A stretch of 64,000 bases of DNA from Flammula alnicola (GCA_015499995.1 JADNRV010000036.1:248001-312000), one strand, 5' to 3'; counted from the stretch's first letter, positions 24,301 through 35,592 are shown. Notes: generated by a model not told the origin, from the sequence alone. Program-made: numbers and translations.

Positions 24301-25763
24301 CATCTCGGGATCGTGAATGATGAATTCCGTGAGCTTTTTCGTTCGAGGTCAGATTTCAATTTGGCCTTCAAGCAGATCTCTTCAAAATGACAAACCTCAT
24401 TTTGTGATAGAAATAGAACTTCTGCGTGTTCTTTCTTATTGAAGATAATCCATCTCAACGGCAGCACAAATCTTCCATCTCGGAGTTGGGCCACTTCATT
24501 GACGTAGAAATGCTTATGTGAGGCATGTTTCCAATCTGCCCACATCGGCGTTAGCTGATCATTTATTTCTTTTGTGAGCTTATCCGCCTGCCAGCTTTCT
24601 GAAATGTTCTCTGTGATCTCGGGGTATATTTGGATGAATTAACGGATTTGCCCAATCCTTCAGATATTATTAGCGGCATCCCAAATGCGAATTTCAAAGG
24701 AGATACACACGAGACTGATCAGGTCAATTGGATGGTTCACATAAAAATGGTTTCCGAGAGCTGATGTGTGATGCCGCGGTTGCAGATTCGATATATCTGC
24801 CTTCATCGACGCTTGTTTCTTTCTCAATGCATAAAAGCTGGGAACTGAGGGTGTACCACATTCACGCATGGCCCAGATGATGGCTTTCATTTGGTCATCG
24901 GACAGGTGAAGCCGAGGCAAGTTGTTGAGGAGGTCGAAAAAGAACATCTTATTCACAGGTGAGTTTTTTTTTCATTGAATTTTTGTCGCAATCTTACTGT
25001 TTTTGACCCATGTGGTAACCATGCAGCATCTTCATCCACAAGCATCTCTGAATCCTCATCAAACTCGCTTCTTGTGTCGTCCGATTCAGGATCATCCAAT
25101 CCTGGATGGAGTGGTGAGCTTTTACTTCTCTCGAACGCTGATGTGACTCACCAAGTGCTTCCAAGGCAGCGATGCTCCTCGGAATAGTAACATCTTCTGG
25201 CTCATCTCCGAGCATCTGGGCCAGATAAGAATGCTCGTGGTATTTCAATGCATCCATTTCTTGCCATATTTGCATTTCCGAATCTGATTCCTCGTCCCAG
25301 GTATTTTTTCCCACTGAGAAAACAATCTCTTCTCCATCTTCTCCATAGAAAACCTCATTGTGGGCCATAATATCTTCAAATACATTATCTTCGACCCGTT
25401 GCAGAGGTTCGTCCGACTCTGAATCGGTATCTTCCAGCAAAAATTGTGCCGCTAATGATAAAACAGCAGGTTCTTGCTGTAGATGTGCTCGTACTTCAGT
25501 TTCATGGGTCGAGTTGTCCACAGGATCGTCTTGCGATAATTCATCCATGGCGGCTTTGTGAATAATTGTTTTTAGGTGTTTCTTCTTGGAGTCCTTTTTG
25601 AAAATGATATCACGATGCATCGACCGGGAGCAAATCTTGCATCGAAGACAGCCATCCTCGAGGGCTTCAAGGTCTAAAACAACAGTCAAGTACTGTAATT
25701 AATATCAAAATAACTTTACTGACATTGCTCTTGAGCAGATTCATGGGAACGCTTTGGCGCCAT
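21315..25763 (-). CDS. Transposase-like protein of the DNA transposon
   Basis: Starts MAPKRSHESAQEQ, then intron, then a zinc-finger-like segment with paired Cys and His (CLRCKICSRSMHRD ... HLKTIIHK). Later blocks characteristic of this basidiomycete transposase type: HMNVYVANVNLPHRKLAQEY, FVRFCSTSPHASSSEQLEVL, DNPQQAEHTSTTGANANYWC, PCEILHTVQLGDDKYIWHE, NSLIGKHFKALQQLAVFHLH, LHVLSHLKADILRFGPA and ATEIFECWNAVFQLCSVLLN, HQVSGGWW. The C-terminal part continues through GRICKILSPQDA, FDVSSVNDDHFSMPILTR, MHALHNANLIRETLP and a lysine-rich end (KEKSKATRAKNKAKEANK) with a stop at 21315. The frame is interrupted in several places (for example near 21475), so it may be inactive or suffer the same base losses as host genes. 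Catalytic acids could not be assigned. Confidence 0.7.
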
Positions 25764-26061
25764 ATTACTTTTCAGCTGGCGAGCAGCGCAAAGAAATTCT
25801 TTGAAAACGAGTAAAGTCCGTTACACACGTGATTCCCCAATATTTGGGGAGACGGTTGAACTTGTCTTTTCTTCTGTCTTTTCTTCTGAAGCCACTGCCA
25901 CAGCCATTCTTTTCCATTTCCCCCTCTCTCTTTGCCCGCTCTCGTTAAATTGCTTTCATTGCTTTCATTGCTTTCATGCCTCTAATATTTCTTCCCTTAA
26001 TTCTCATAACACCTTGTTTTCTCATCCCTCTGCCACGTCAATGCAATCTCTCTGAGACCAA
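25764..26061. promoter_or_regulatory. Divergent promoter region of the transposon genes
   Basis: The two element genes start 298 bp apart on opposite strands, so this stretch must hold both promoters. It contains CTTTCATTG repeats (three in tandem near 25952-25978) and pyrimidine-rich DNA before the plus-strand ATG at 26062. Confidence 0.5.
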
Positions 26062-27359
26062 ATGAGCTCTCCCCCCCCGGAGTCTCCGCGAGGTTCTCCC
26101 AGTCCAGAAGACAATTGGGATAGTTCTCCTCGTCTGTCTCCATCTCTTCCCGGGACCTCACCAGCACCAAGCCAACCAGCCACCCATTCTCGTAAACGGG
26201 GCTCTGAAGACCTTTCCCAATTTGTGCGAAACATCGGACGTCAGATGAAATTGCGGAAAGTGGACCAAGAGACACTTGAAAAGGTTGCTTCAGTATGTGA
26301 TGTCAGCATTCAACTCAACCGTTCAGGTATAACAATTCTTTAACAGTACAGCGCAGCCGAACAACGCGCATGGACTGCTGCAAAGATATTGAAAATATCT
26401 GAGCATCAGGAAGCCCAGGTTGCACTGGAAACGGTGTTTGAACTCCCCAAATCTCTCAAGGTTTGATCACGAAGACCGTCGAGCAAGAGTATCTAATGAC
26501 TTTCACGGTACAGAAAAAGATTGAGGTCAAAACCTTTTCAATGATACTGGACTATACCCTTCTCTCATATATTGACCCGGAAACTCATGACAATCGTCGA
26601 GGCCCTGCCGCTGCGCTCGTTGTAAGTCCACCTTATGATAACTTTCATCTTGTTTGACATATTTGATAGAAGTCTGTTCGTGAAAACCCTGGTTGGGGTT
26701 TTACGCCTGCCATGGCGCAAGACACGAACAAGCTCAGCATCTTAGTGACCGACACCCGTCTGATGTTTACAAAGCGCCGTTCTTCAGTCAAATCATTGGT
26801 ATGTACTCTTCTGAGGTTATAAATTGTCTTAAATCTAACTGCTTCTTTGTGTAAGATCAAAGAGTCCTTCGGAACTGACAAGAATCAGAATCAGGTACAG
26901 AACATCGTCGAACTTACTCAATCTATCCTCAATTTATCGAAGTCTGGACATGTGAAGCTCACCATACACCATTGTGTTCGATTCGCATTTATAGTGCGCA
27001 TTGGTCATTTTTTTTTACTTTGACATTGTCTAATGATATCAACAGCGGAAGATTGCAGCTGGTGACCACACCAGCAAGGGTTTCTGGAAGACGGTGGATC
27101 ATGAACTGGAAGCGACACAGCTGATGGAGGCGAGAAAGCAATCAAAGTGGGTCTTGAGCCTTTTTTTCATCTCACGGCGCGCGCTGACATCATGATCAGG
27201 TTTCTGGCCAAGATTTTAGCAGAAGATCGCAAGCTTTACGGTGACAGTCCAGATTTAAATGCCCTTGGCAAGCCCACTATTGCGCCAGCGCGCCAGAAAT
27301 CTCCAACCCCAGCTGACAACAATGGAGAGGGAGAGGATGACAAGGATGACGAGGAGTAA
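26062..27359 (+). CDS. Second transposon gene, function unknown
   Basis: Encoded divergently from the transposase within the same element. N-terminus is proline/serine-rich and disordered (MSSPPPESPRGSPSPEDNWD), followed by a charged part (FVRNIGRQMKLRKVDQETLE), SAAEQRAWTAAKILK, a central LITKTVEQEYLMTFTVQKKI, LSILVTDTRLMFTKRRSSVK, ILNLSKSGHVKLTIHHCVRF and GFWKTVDHELEATQLMEARK, and an acidic C-terminus (NNGEGEDDKDDEE). Four or more introns with GT..AG borders. No known domain recognised. A conserved companion gene next to a transposase suggests an accessory role (DNA binding or repression), but this is inference. Frame between exons 1 and 2 (26326-26350) is not resolved. Confidence 0.6.
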
Positions 27360-27539
27360 TGGACACTTGGCCCATCGACGTGCAGCCGCGGAATATCTGC
27401 ATGAAGCCCGCTCTCCATATTATACAATTCAGCTTAATATTATCCCTGGTTTCTTCTAGTACATACATCCTACATATATCATTCAATTTACTCATCCAAC
27501 TGCTTATAACTATGGACAAATGCAATGCTGTTTAGCCCC

Positions 27540-27800
27540 CCATAATATCCCGGATTTGAAGCAGATAGCATCCTTAACATGGACCTTCGACAGATATCAC
27601 CATGACATCCTGAGAATACCTCGCCTGTCATCCAGAGAATATCCATGACCACCACCTAAGGATATCTCAAGGCAGGTATCCCCGGGATAACAAATAAAGA
27701 TAGTCTGAGGTTGTATCTGTCCTGGGATAGCCTAGGACACCGGAATTTAATATCCGTGAGTCAAAGCCTGGATATTCAGGGATATGCCGGCCATATCAGG
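27540..27800. repeat. Right subterminal GGATATC-type repeats
   Basis: Words such as AATATCCCGGAT, GAGAATATCCATGA, AAGGATATCTCAAGG, GGTATCCCCGGGAT and CTGGATATTCAGGGATATG recur over 260 bp, mirroring the array at 20990-21230. The rest of the element to 29148 is non-coding, with GGATAGAAAT repeats at 28215-28300 and a TTAAATAAAT stretch near 28370-28405. Confidence 0.6.
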
Positions 27801-29148
27801 AAGGTGTCCATCAATGCATCACCTGGGAACATCCCACACGAATGGGCGTGTACACAGCGCTATATATACCACTAGGCTAGAGTTATGTTACATACCACGG
27901 GCTGCATGCAAAGGATCTCGTTTCAATATGTCGAACCTGCAGCCTAATCTCCGCCATTACATACTCAACACAACACAGTGAAATTGATGAGTAACAGGTA
28001 GTAGACTGTAGTATTGTTCTGACCGAAATACTTTATTATTGGCAAGTTTACGGGTTATATTTCGAACCTTCTGAGCTTTATAGACCTTCTACACTTCAGA
28101 AATGAGAAAATTTAGGCACGTAGCGCTTTTTTTTTGACTTTTTCAATGTCTAATCTCGAAATTCAGATAAAAATCGGCCGCTGCGCGCTTTTTGTATGTC
28201 TGATCCTGAAATTCGGATAGAAACCGCTTTTTGGCCAGCCCTGATGCCAAAATCGGATAGAAATCGCCGGATTTTGTTTGGATAGAAATCGCCAAAATTT
28301 GACCATTTTGGATCAGACATTTAAGGGGAATTTCGGGCTCACCTATTATAGTTGTAGTTCATGTGGAAAATTAATTAAATTAAATAAAATTAAATAAATT
28401 AAATCGAGAGAGAGAAAAGAGAACCCAACACAACCTCTCAGCGGCAGAATAAATTAATATAAATTATGTAAAATGTACCCTCATGGATGCTAGTTTATTG
28501 TAGCATAGAAATCCAAAATTTTCTCAAGCGCTTTGCGTCCAATGTATCTCGGACCATCAAATTCCATGTCCACACAAAATGCACATATTTTTTCTCTCGC
28601 GCAAAGCGCGACCTTAAGAAAAGACTACCAATAAAACATGGTTGTATTTGACAGACATGGCCTAAATTAATTGCATGGAATCTTTGCTACATACTGACTG
28701 GATTTAATTTCCAGTGAAAATTCAAGGCAAAATTTTCGATTTTTCCTCTACTTTCAGGGTTTCACTTTTTAAGATTTGAGCCTCAATACATAATTCTACA
28801 TGTGTCTCTGAATTCTCAAGATTTTTTTGGGCTTGATCCTATGTTTTCTCATGTGCAAGTATGCAATCAGGATGTAGGAAAGGTCACCCAGAGCAGAATT
28901 TCGCATTTGTGGTCAAAAAAAGTGTGCAAAGTCTCCATTTTTTTCAGACACATTGAAGAAGGTAGGAGCAACATTTTTATGAGGACAAAATGAAATTTTC
29001 TGCTGTGCTCGATCTTCCAAGGAGTACAAAGCGATGTATTTCCTGCCAGATCCTTTGTTTACATGTGTATAGGTTTTCAAACTCAGTTAGGTCCTAATTG
29101 CACTACACACATAATTTAACTGCCGAATTTCGGGGGTCCTCTGCCGGC

Positions 29149-29696
29149 GCATTGAGAGAAAAATAAATATGACTATTTTAAATAATCCCTTGATCTCGAC
29201 CCTTGCCGCGGCCCGCCGCGCACCACTGCCACAGGGCCCTGGCCCGACGCCTCGTTCCTGAAGCGCTCACGACGCAAAGATATCGTTGCGAGTCATTCCG
29301 CGTACGCAAAAGAGTGACTTGCAGCTCATGAATTAGTACAATGAGAACTGTGAGTGATTCCCCGCCCCATAACCAACTCTTTATGCCTTTTTTTCAATTG
29401 ATATCTTCTTTCATGCCCACATTTATTTCTTGGGATCCCAACTGACGCGTCGTATCGCTGGCACGCAGAATGAACCATACTGATGATTTCTGTTGTATTT
29501 TTTTTATTTAAAAAATACCTCCTTGACCTGCATATGACTGCCTCGTTGATTGTGGATGGTGCGCTTTTCACTGGGCGCAATCCCGTCGTTTCCGCCGGGT
29601 CCCGCCCTCTTGGTGTGGCTTGGCTCAGGGTTTTCCTAGTATGGTGTTTTCTGTGATGCTAATGCCATATGGCGCGGCATCAATGCATCACGCGCC
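29149..29696. other. Non-coding between two transposable elements
   Basis: No gene seen. A 14-bp inverted repeat (TTTTCACTGGGCGC near 29569 against its complement at 29694-29707) overlaps the left end of the next element. Confidence 0.5.
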
Positions 29697-31012
29697 CAGT
29701 GAAAACGGGTTCCGGGCTGGTCTGGCCGAGGTGAACAATTGCTGGGCAGAGCCGGTCTTATCCGTGCGTATCTGGATTTCCCAGATTCGAGCTAAATTTT
29801 AAGCAGTCGAGAGTTTAAAAATAGATGTCGTTGACGATGCCATAGTTCTGTCTTCCTTGCTCTTTTACAGTTCGTTGAACTTCGTCCTCCGTCAGAATTT
29901 TCCCACATAAAACTCTCCACGTTGAACACCCTCCTTCATCTCCTTCTTCTCTACCCCCACCATCTCGCGGCGCTTTCCCCCTCGTCGTCTGATATCCCAT
30001 TCCTCAAACCTTTCTGCGCAATATGGTGGTGCTCACCAACGTTCTTCAGTACATTCTGGCTTCATTATCAATCAGTTTCGCACAGGGAGCAATAAGATGG
30101 CTGTTGCGCGAGATTCAGGGCATTCTAGGAATTCAAGGTACGTGATATATCAGTCCAGCCATGGATTATGCTAATCTCGGGTCGACGACTCAGAGTTGCG
30201 TCACAGGAATATTTCCCGACAATTTGATTTCCTGAGCAGAAGGTATGCCGCTAAAGATTCTGCTGGCCCGCGCATACCTTGATTTTGGCGCATATATTTG
30301 CTCCTGACAGCGTCCATCTCATGTTTTTGGCACAATTCAGCCCTGTGGAAGTCCCTCTCTTATTATCAAGGTCAGTAACTTCGATTCCCTTGCCCATATT
30401 CGTTCTGATGCCACAATCTGTTGGATCGACACAGCAGCTACATTCACGAACCGCTACTCGAAGCTTGGCTACGTGGGAGGATAGTAACGGTCAGAACCGC
30501 TTCTTTCGCGTAGTTATATTCATGTCGTTCTAAGGACAATATGGTATCAGATTACCAAGTTACCATACAATTTGTGTGCAAGGTAAGCGTGTTGGTGATT
30601 TTGACCCTTACTCACCCTACTTTCATTCAAACAAGGATTTCTATGCGGTGGACGGAAATCGAGGGCAGTTTTGGAAAACAGTAAGTTCTCCGTTGGGAAT
30701 TGGGTTGGGATGAGATGGGGATATCGTTAGTAGGATCCTGGCGCATAGTATTTACCAGATGTAACCGGGTACGAACGGATAGAAACAGAATACAAATGAT
30801 TTTGATACCATACAGAGATGACCGGACCAAGCCAGAATCACCCGGTTATAAACAAAATATCTGGTTGACGCTGGTATTTGAGAGTGAAAACCGACCCAGA
30901 TGTGGCTAGAAAGGGGGGAAATTGGCTGGTCACAGCCGCTCACAACTGGGATATCAGACCATGGCGGATGTGGCCGGATCCAACCAGCTCAGCCCGGAAC
31001 CCGTTTTCACTG
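29697..31012. mobile_element. 1.3-kb element with perfect 22-bp terminal inverted repeats
   Basis: The first 22 bases (29697-29718, beginning CAGTGAAAACGGG) are exactly inverted at 30991-31012 (ending CCCGTTTTCACTG). The flanks carry the direct repeat TGCATCACGC (29684-29693 and 31013-31022), a likely target-site duplication, with three extra bases (GCC) before the left repeat. CAGTG..CACTG ends fit a hAT-type element, but no hAT transposase is visible, so it is probably non-autonomous. Confidence 0.75.
30023..30513 (+). CDS. Possible small gene inside the 1.3-kb element
   Basis: Four segments join by GT..AG introns: MVVLTNVLQYILASLSISFA.. (30023 on), a short middle exon ending DFLSRS, VHLMFLAQFSPVEVPLLL, and SYIHEPLLEAWLRG.. 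to a stop at 30513. A hydrophobic N-terminus is visible. A further spliced reading continues nearby (DFYAVDGNRGQFWKT at 30637). I do not recognise a family; it may be a captured gene fragment or chance. Confidence 0.28.
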
Positions 31013-31091
31013 TGCATCACGCCTGGACCCTGCTTGGACATGCCATCAATCATTTTCGGGTTCCACGGTCCACCCGATTCCACATTCCGTT

Positions 31092-31645
31092 AAGAAGTGA
31101 TGTCGATGGATGGGCGATCGTAAATAGCCATGGGGAAATCTTCGATAGCTTCGTGCAGTTGTCGATGGGCGCAGCTTAAATGAAACAGAGTCACGGATCC
31201 CTACAGCGCCCAAATAAAATTGAGACTCACTTTCGTAGATAGTCGAGTACAGAAGATAGGCAAGAGTCGAGAACCTGAGCGGCTTTCCGGGTTAGTGAGG
31301 GTTGTTGAAAAGCAAGCATCGGGTCTACCTCGAGATGACATATGCAATCCCAGGTATGTAGACCGATTCGAAATCGGGTGAACATCTTGTAATCAATACT
31401 TAGAGTGTTCATATCCCAGATTTGACCCTGAAGTATGTAGTTTGAAGTTTGAACGAAATCAGTAAGACATACGAGCAGGCCTGCTTAGTAGTACTAGTAG
31501 GAGGACTCACCACCAGGGCGCCCACGAGAACGTACGACGCGACCGTCGACTGAAATGCCAAATCTGGAGGCATGAATGCCATGGGGGTGAGGGGATTCGG
31601 GAGCTGGGATGCCAGTAGGTCGATATCTGTGCTCGCCGGAGCCGT
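31092..31645 (-). pseudogene. Copy B fragment of the tandem membrane-protein family
   Basis: Matches the first three exons and part of exon 4 of copies A and C. The codon equivalent to the start is ACG instead of ATG (31643-31645), and the gene ends abruptly at about 31092, inside what is exon 4 in its relatives, next to the transposable elements. Exon 1 equivalent is 31511-31645. Both defects mean no functional product. Confidence 0.82.
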
Positions 31646-32011
31646 CGCGCTCTATGACCGTGGCAGGAGTACTGGAGAGACTTGGAATTTGGGTTTGCAT
31701 GTCTTTTATTACCTTTGCTCCTACACCGCCAACTTGTTCCGATCTCAAAATCACAACAAAACTCAGGTTGATGGCCTGATCTTCCTGACGCCAGATCTGC
31801 ATGTCAACAGTCATGATGCTGAAATAGCAGCGATGGGCTTTGCCTTTCAGTCGATGTAGCCTCCACTGTAGTGTTGACAAGCGAGCGCCCGAATGTATCG
31901 TTAGATGCAGGTATAATGGAGTAAAGTACAGTAATACAAATGCGCGCCAAGTCCCAGATTAATAAAATATTACATACGGTATATCCAAATATTCCATTGC
32001 ATTGACTATCA

Positions 32012-33334
32012 TTAAACCATGCTGGGTATTTTCTCGTGCTCTCCAGGTTTTGATGTTGAAGCACTGTCTTCTCGTGGCAGCTCATGGTTTCTGCTAAACT
32101 TGCCGAGCTCGATCTCGAATTGCCCCGAAGCTTCATCCATCGTCGTTCCTGTCGTGCATGTCGCATGACTGGGCGGGTTCGCAAAGGCGATGGGACCGGT
32201 TATGCCTCCAGTCTGACCAGTGATCCCCATCGACTCCCTGTAAGCGCCGAACTTGGTCTTTCGAAATACCCGACAGGCCATGACGTTGATTAATGTGAGA
32301 TTGGGGATGCCGAGTATTGAACGGTAGACAAGGGGAATCGACTTGATATAGAAGATGATTACAGTCATGCAAGCCATGCCGAGCGTGCTCCTGTAAGACA
32401 AAGTGTTAGATGCGAGCTTGATACCGATAGCCTCGGTACTCACAGATAATAAGCCTGGCCGTCCTGCAACATCGCCTTTGGAAACGCGGAAAGATTGTGT
32501 CCAAATATCATCACTTTGGCGCCTTCCTTGAGTGTCGGATCCTCAGTAGTGGAGAGCTGCATAAGGCGCCAAGAGATGGCGACGAATACAAAGCTGTCGT
32601 ATACCATCGGCACTATGGCGCCCGCTGAGACGTATGGCTCGAGCTTGCCATTTATGCAGTACTTGGTCGTGCCGATGTTCAGTCCAGATACACCAAAGAT
32701 AGCTGTGGCAGATCCGCCGACGACCGCTAGCCACATCAGGAAGAAGAACACGATGATGAACTTGTTATCGTGGTACATTGCGCGTATGCGGAAGAAGAAA
32801 AGAAGCGATGTCGAAGGATGGGCGATCGTAAATAACCATGGGCAAATCTTTGACAGCTTCGTGCAGTTTCCAATGGCGCAGCTTAAATGAAATAGGGTCA
32901 CGGATCTACTACAGCGCCCAAAGAAAATCGAGACTCACTTTCGTAGATAGTCGAGTACAGAAGATAGGCAAGAGTCGAGAACCTGAGCGGCTTTCCGGTT
33001 AGTGAGGGGTGTTGAAAAGCAAGCATCGGGTCTACCTCGAGATGACATATACAATCCCAGGTAGACCGATTCGAAATCGGGTGAACATCTTGTAATCAAC
33101 ACTAAGCGTGTTCAATATATCCCAGATCTGACCCTAGAGTAGTTTGAACGAAATCAGTCAGACGTACGAGTGAGAAGGCCTGCTTCTAGGAGGACTCACC
33201 ACCAGGGCGCCCACGAGAACGTACGACGCGACCGTCAACTGAAAGGCCAAATCCGGAGGCAGGAAAGCCATGGGTGTGAGGGGATTCGGGAGCTGGGACG
33301 CCAGTAGGTCGATATCTGCGCTCGCCGGAGCCAT
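32012..33334 (-). CDS. Multi-pass membrane protein, copy C of the tandem family
   Basis: Best-preserved member. Exons: 33200-33334, 33036-33133, 32939-32982, 32444-32881, 32012-32390. N-terminus MAPASADIDLLASQLPNPLT, then hydrophobic segments including AFQLTVASYVLVGALV, FSTLAYLLYSTIYE, STSLLFFFRIRAMYHD, FIIVFFFLMWLAVVGG, AGAIVPMVYDSFVFVAISWR, MACMTVIIFYIKSIPLVYR, and a hydrophilic tail rich in G, T, S and E ending KIPSMV. The N-terminus lacks an obvious signal peptide, consistent with a 7TM protein. One C is missing relative to copies A and B near 32876 (GCGCC versus GCGCCC), shifting exon 4. Function unknown. Confidence 0.8.
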
Positions 33335-34502
33335 CGTGCTCTATGACGTGACCGTGGCAGGAGGACTGGAGAGGGGCTTGGAATTGGGTTTCCATGCCTT
33401 TTATTATCTTCGCTCCCGCTGACCCCCATAAGTAAAAGTTATTCATTGGTCCAACCCTTAAGGATTTGCTGGAATTCCCCAAGAGAAGTTAGTACGTAAG
33501 GTACAGGACTTACATATGGAACCATGAAAGGCCGACCTTCACGAGACTCAGTCCCCTATAGCATCCGCTCAGCGCGCCACTCGGCCACCAACGTTGAGCG
33601 CAAAGTACATACTACAGTCAAATGTGAGACGAAGGGCTCCGAATATACAAAGGCGCTGTTCTCAAGCTGTCTTTCTTGATGCCTTCAAATCCCGAAGCGG
33701 ACAGCTATGCAGCACGATTTGTGTGGTGATTCCAGTGCGCCGCAAGAGTGTCCACAGCAATTGCATTTCACTAGTAAATCGTTGTGTTGGCGACCCACTC
33801 AGAATTGAATCTAAGATTCAAATGGACTCCGAACTTGAGTGGTTTGGAGGATTCTGGAAGGACCCTGTTGTGGTTATTTATATCCAACTCGTCGAGAGCG
33901 AGGCTCATGTTATGTAGGTGTTCTGGCATTCTTGCTCGACTTTTTGCATGACGCATGGTCAGACATATCCTGTAAAAGTACGCACGTGGAAGCATTGTTA
34001 TTTGAATGGATGTTTAGACGCTAATTAGCTGAACGCAACACTCACACTGGCAATGATCACACCAACACACCGACGCCTGGCAAGCCGCAGGACGAAGCCC
34101 CAACTCAAATCTCCTCATGATGATGAACGTGTTGGCTAAAGAATAGTTTATCCGCCACAGTGGCTGAACACGACAAAATGGAAAGAACTGCCCAACGTTG
34201 AATGTGAACCACATGGGCGCCGACAGGCAAGGACTTTGAGGCTGTCCGCCGCTGGGGATAGTAAACGAGCCCTCCGTGATGACTGGATTTGCCTAAGTGA
34301 ATGAATTGAGTGCTTGACAGTTTGGATATGTTATTGAACAATGAGGAATGTAAGGTATATCGAACAAATAATTTAAGCTGGTCCATGAGGCTCTGTCCGT
34401 CTTTTGTCAGAAATCTGTATACCGAGTCTAAGTGCGCAAGAATGACGTAGGTCGAAGTCCATATGCATGGCTGTCTTTCTAAAATGCCCTGAAAATTAGA
34501 GT
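33335..34502. other. Intergenic between copy C and GNA1
   Basis: Upstream region of copy C and downstream region of GNA1. Open frames at 33594-33917 and nearby show no recognisable family or splice pattern. Confidence 0.45.
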
Positions 34503-35222
34503 CTAGGGGTATGCACGAGCCGTTCGGGATGCTGGTTGCTGCAATAACCGCCACCGCAGATGGTGCGGCCACACTGTGGTACTTGCCATCTCGTTCTCCT
34601 TCTTCTCGAAACCGCACTTCTGGTAGAAGGCTAAAAATATATAGATGAGCAACCAGGGTCGGAAGAGGGATGATGCAACAGAAAAACAGACAGTACTCAC
34701 GGATGTTGGCATCGCTGCAGTTCAAAATGGTCTTGTAGCACCCGACTTTTTCACTGATCCCTGTGAGCGCTTGGATGACCCTCAAGCCCAGCTTGCGGCC
34801 CTGCATGCTCTTGTCCACCGCGATGTCTTCGATATGGCCAACGCGCCCCAAGTTGCGGGTGAACTTCTGCTCCAGGAATACAGAACCGACACCAACGATG
34901 GAGTCCGTCTCCCGTGAGACAATGACTAGGGTGTAGTAGGTGTTGGGACATGAGAGAAGGGTGGCGAAGGCCTGCTCGTATTGTTCCACAGACAGCTCGG
35001 GCGTGGATGTCAGGACAGAGAGAACGGAGAGATGCGACCGAGAGTGGTCTGTCTTGGCTAGGGGGCGCATCTGACAAGAGTAAGGAGTCAGCTCATCGGT
35101 CAATTCCATCATACAAGGCCCACGCACATGCAAGTCTGGTCCAAGCTGCGCTTTTACTTCGCGGGAATAAGGTCGGGCGAAAAGAGCAGTTCCAGCTCAG
35201 AGTCGGGTGTAAAGGCAGGCAT
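34503..35222 (-). CDS. GNA1: Glucosamine 6-phosphate N-acetyltransferase
   Basis: Transfers acetyl from acetyl-CoA to glucosamine-6-phosphate, a step toward UDP-GlcNAc and therefore chitin and glycoproteins. GNAT fold: MRPLAKTDHSRSHLSVLSVL, TYYTLVIVSRETDSIVGVGS, HIEDIAVDKSMQGRKLGLRV (acetyl-CoA loop Q/RxxGxG/A as QGRKLG), KTILNCSDANI, FYQKCGFEKKENEMA. Exons: 35128-35222, 34701-35070, 34503-34630. Start at 35222 gives MPAFTPDSELELLFSPDLIP. One base is lost near 35160 (stop after PAK; the needed reading is PAEVKAQLGPDL) and probably another near 34583, so the true C-terminus after EMA is uncertain. Confidence 0.9.
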
Positions 35223-35592
35223 AACGAATGAATAAAAGTGGGTTTCAGAGAGCTGGAAACCGCTTTAGATTCAGAAGCAGCTATCAAGGACATAAGACCC
35301 TACCTTTTTATACGAATGCACTGAGAATCAGGGGCCGGAGTGGGGTTTCTCGGTGGGTGGTTGACAGGCAAGACACAGCATGCCGGATATGGTTATTTAT
35401 TTAATACTACACTGCCACCGCTGCCGGCCCGGCCAAAGCCTGTTAACTGCCAACTACTTACTTCAAGTTCCTTGTACGTGGTTATCCTCTGTCAACCTCC
35501 TTGTTTTGTCATCGAAAGGAAAGAACTGGGTCACAGCGTCTACTGAAGGAAACAACTCTGAACGTCTTGTGGAGAGAAACATTTGACTGGCA
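35223..35592. other. Divergent promoter region of GNA1 and the F-box gene
   Basis: Non-coding stretch between divergent starts; no clear core motif. Confidence 0.45.

Larger units (their letters stand above)
20791..29148. mobile_element. 8.4-kb DNA transposon with inverted ends and two divergent genes
   Basis: The left end (20791-20811, GCCGGCAGGACCCCCGAAAT..) is repeated inverted at the right (29126-29148) with a 2-bp difference. A shorter inverted match, CCCGAAATTCCCCT, also appears at about 28332-28345, so the right end may be compound or nested. Both flanks carry GGATAGAAAT-type repeats and GGATATC-rich subterminal arrays. Inside lie a large transposase-like gene (minus) and a second gene (plus), divergent from a shared 298-bp promoter region. 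The protein resembles transposases common in basidiomycete genomes of the CACTA/Plavaka-like kind; I could not confirm the superfamily. No clear target-site duplication was found. Confidence 0.75.
18820..33430. repeat. Disrupted tandem array of a ~1.7-kb gene unit (copies A, B, C)
   Basis: Unit A (about 18820-20540) and unit C (about 31834-33430) are near-identical in exons, introns and flanks. The same unit-junction sequence (GCAGCGATGG then TTTATCTTTAAGTCGATG, or close variants) occurs near 18828, 20540 and 31837. Copy B survives as its 5' half only (31092-31645). Homology at the A side ends near 20583 and resumes near 31092; the 10.5 kb between holds transposable elements. Confidence 0.85.
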
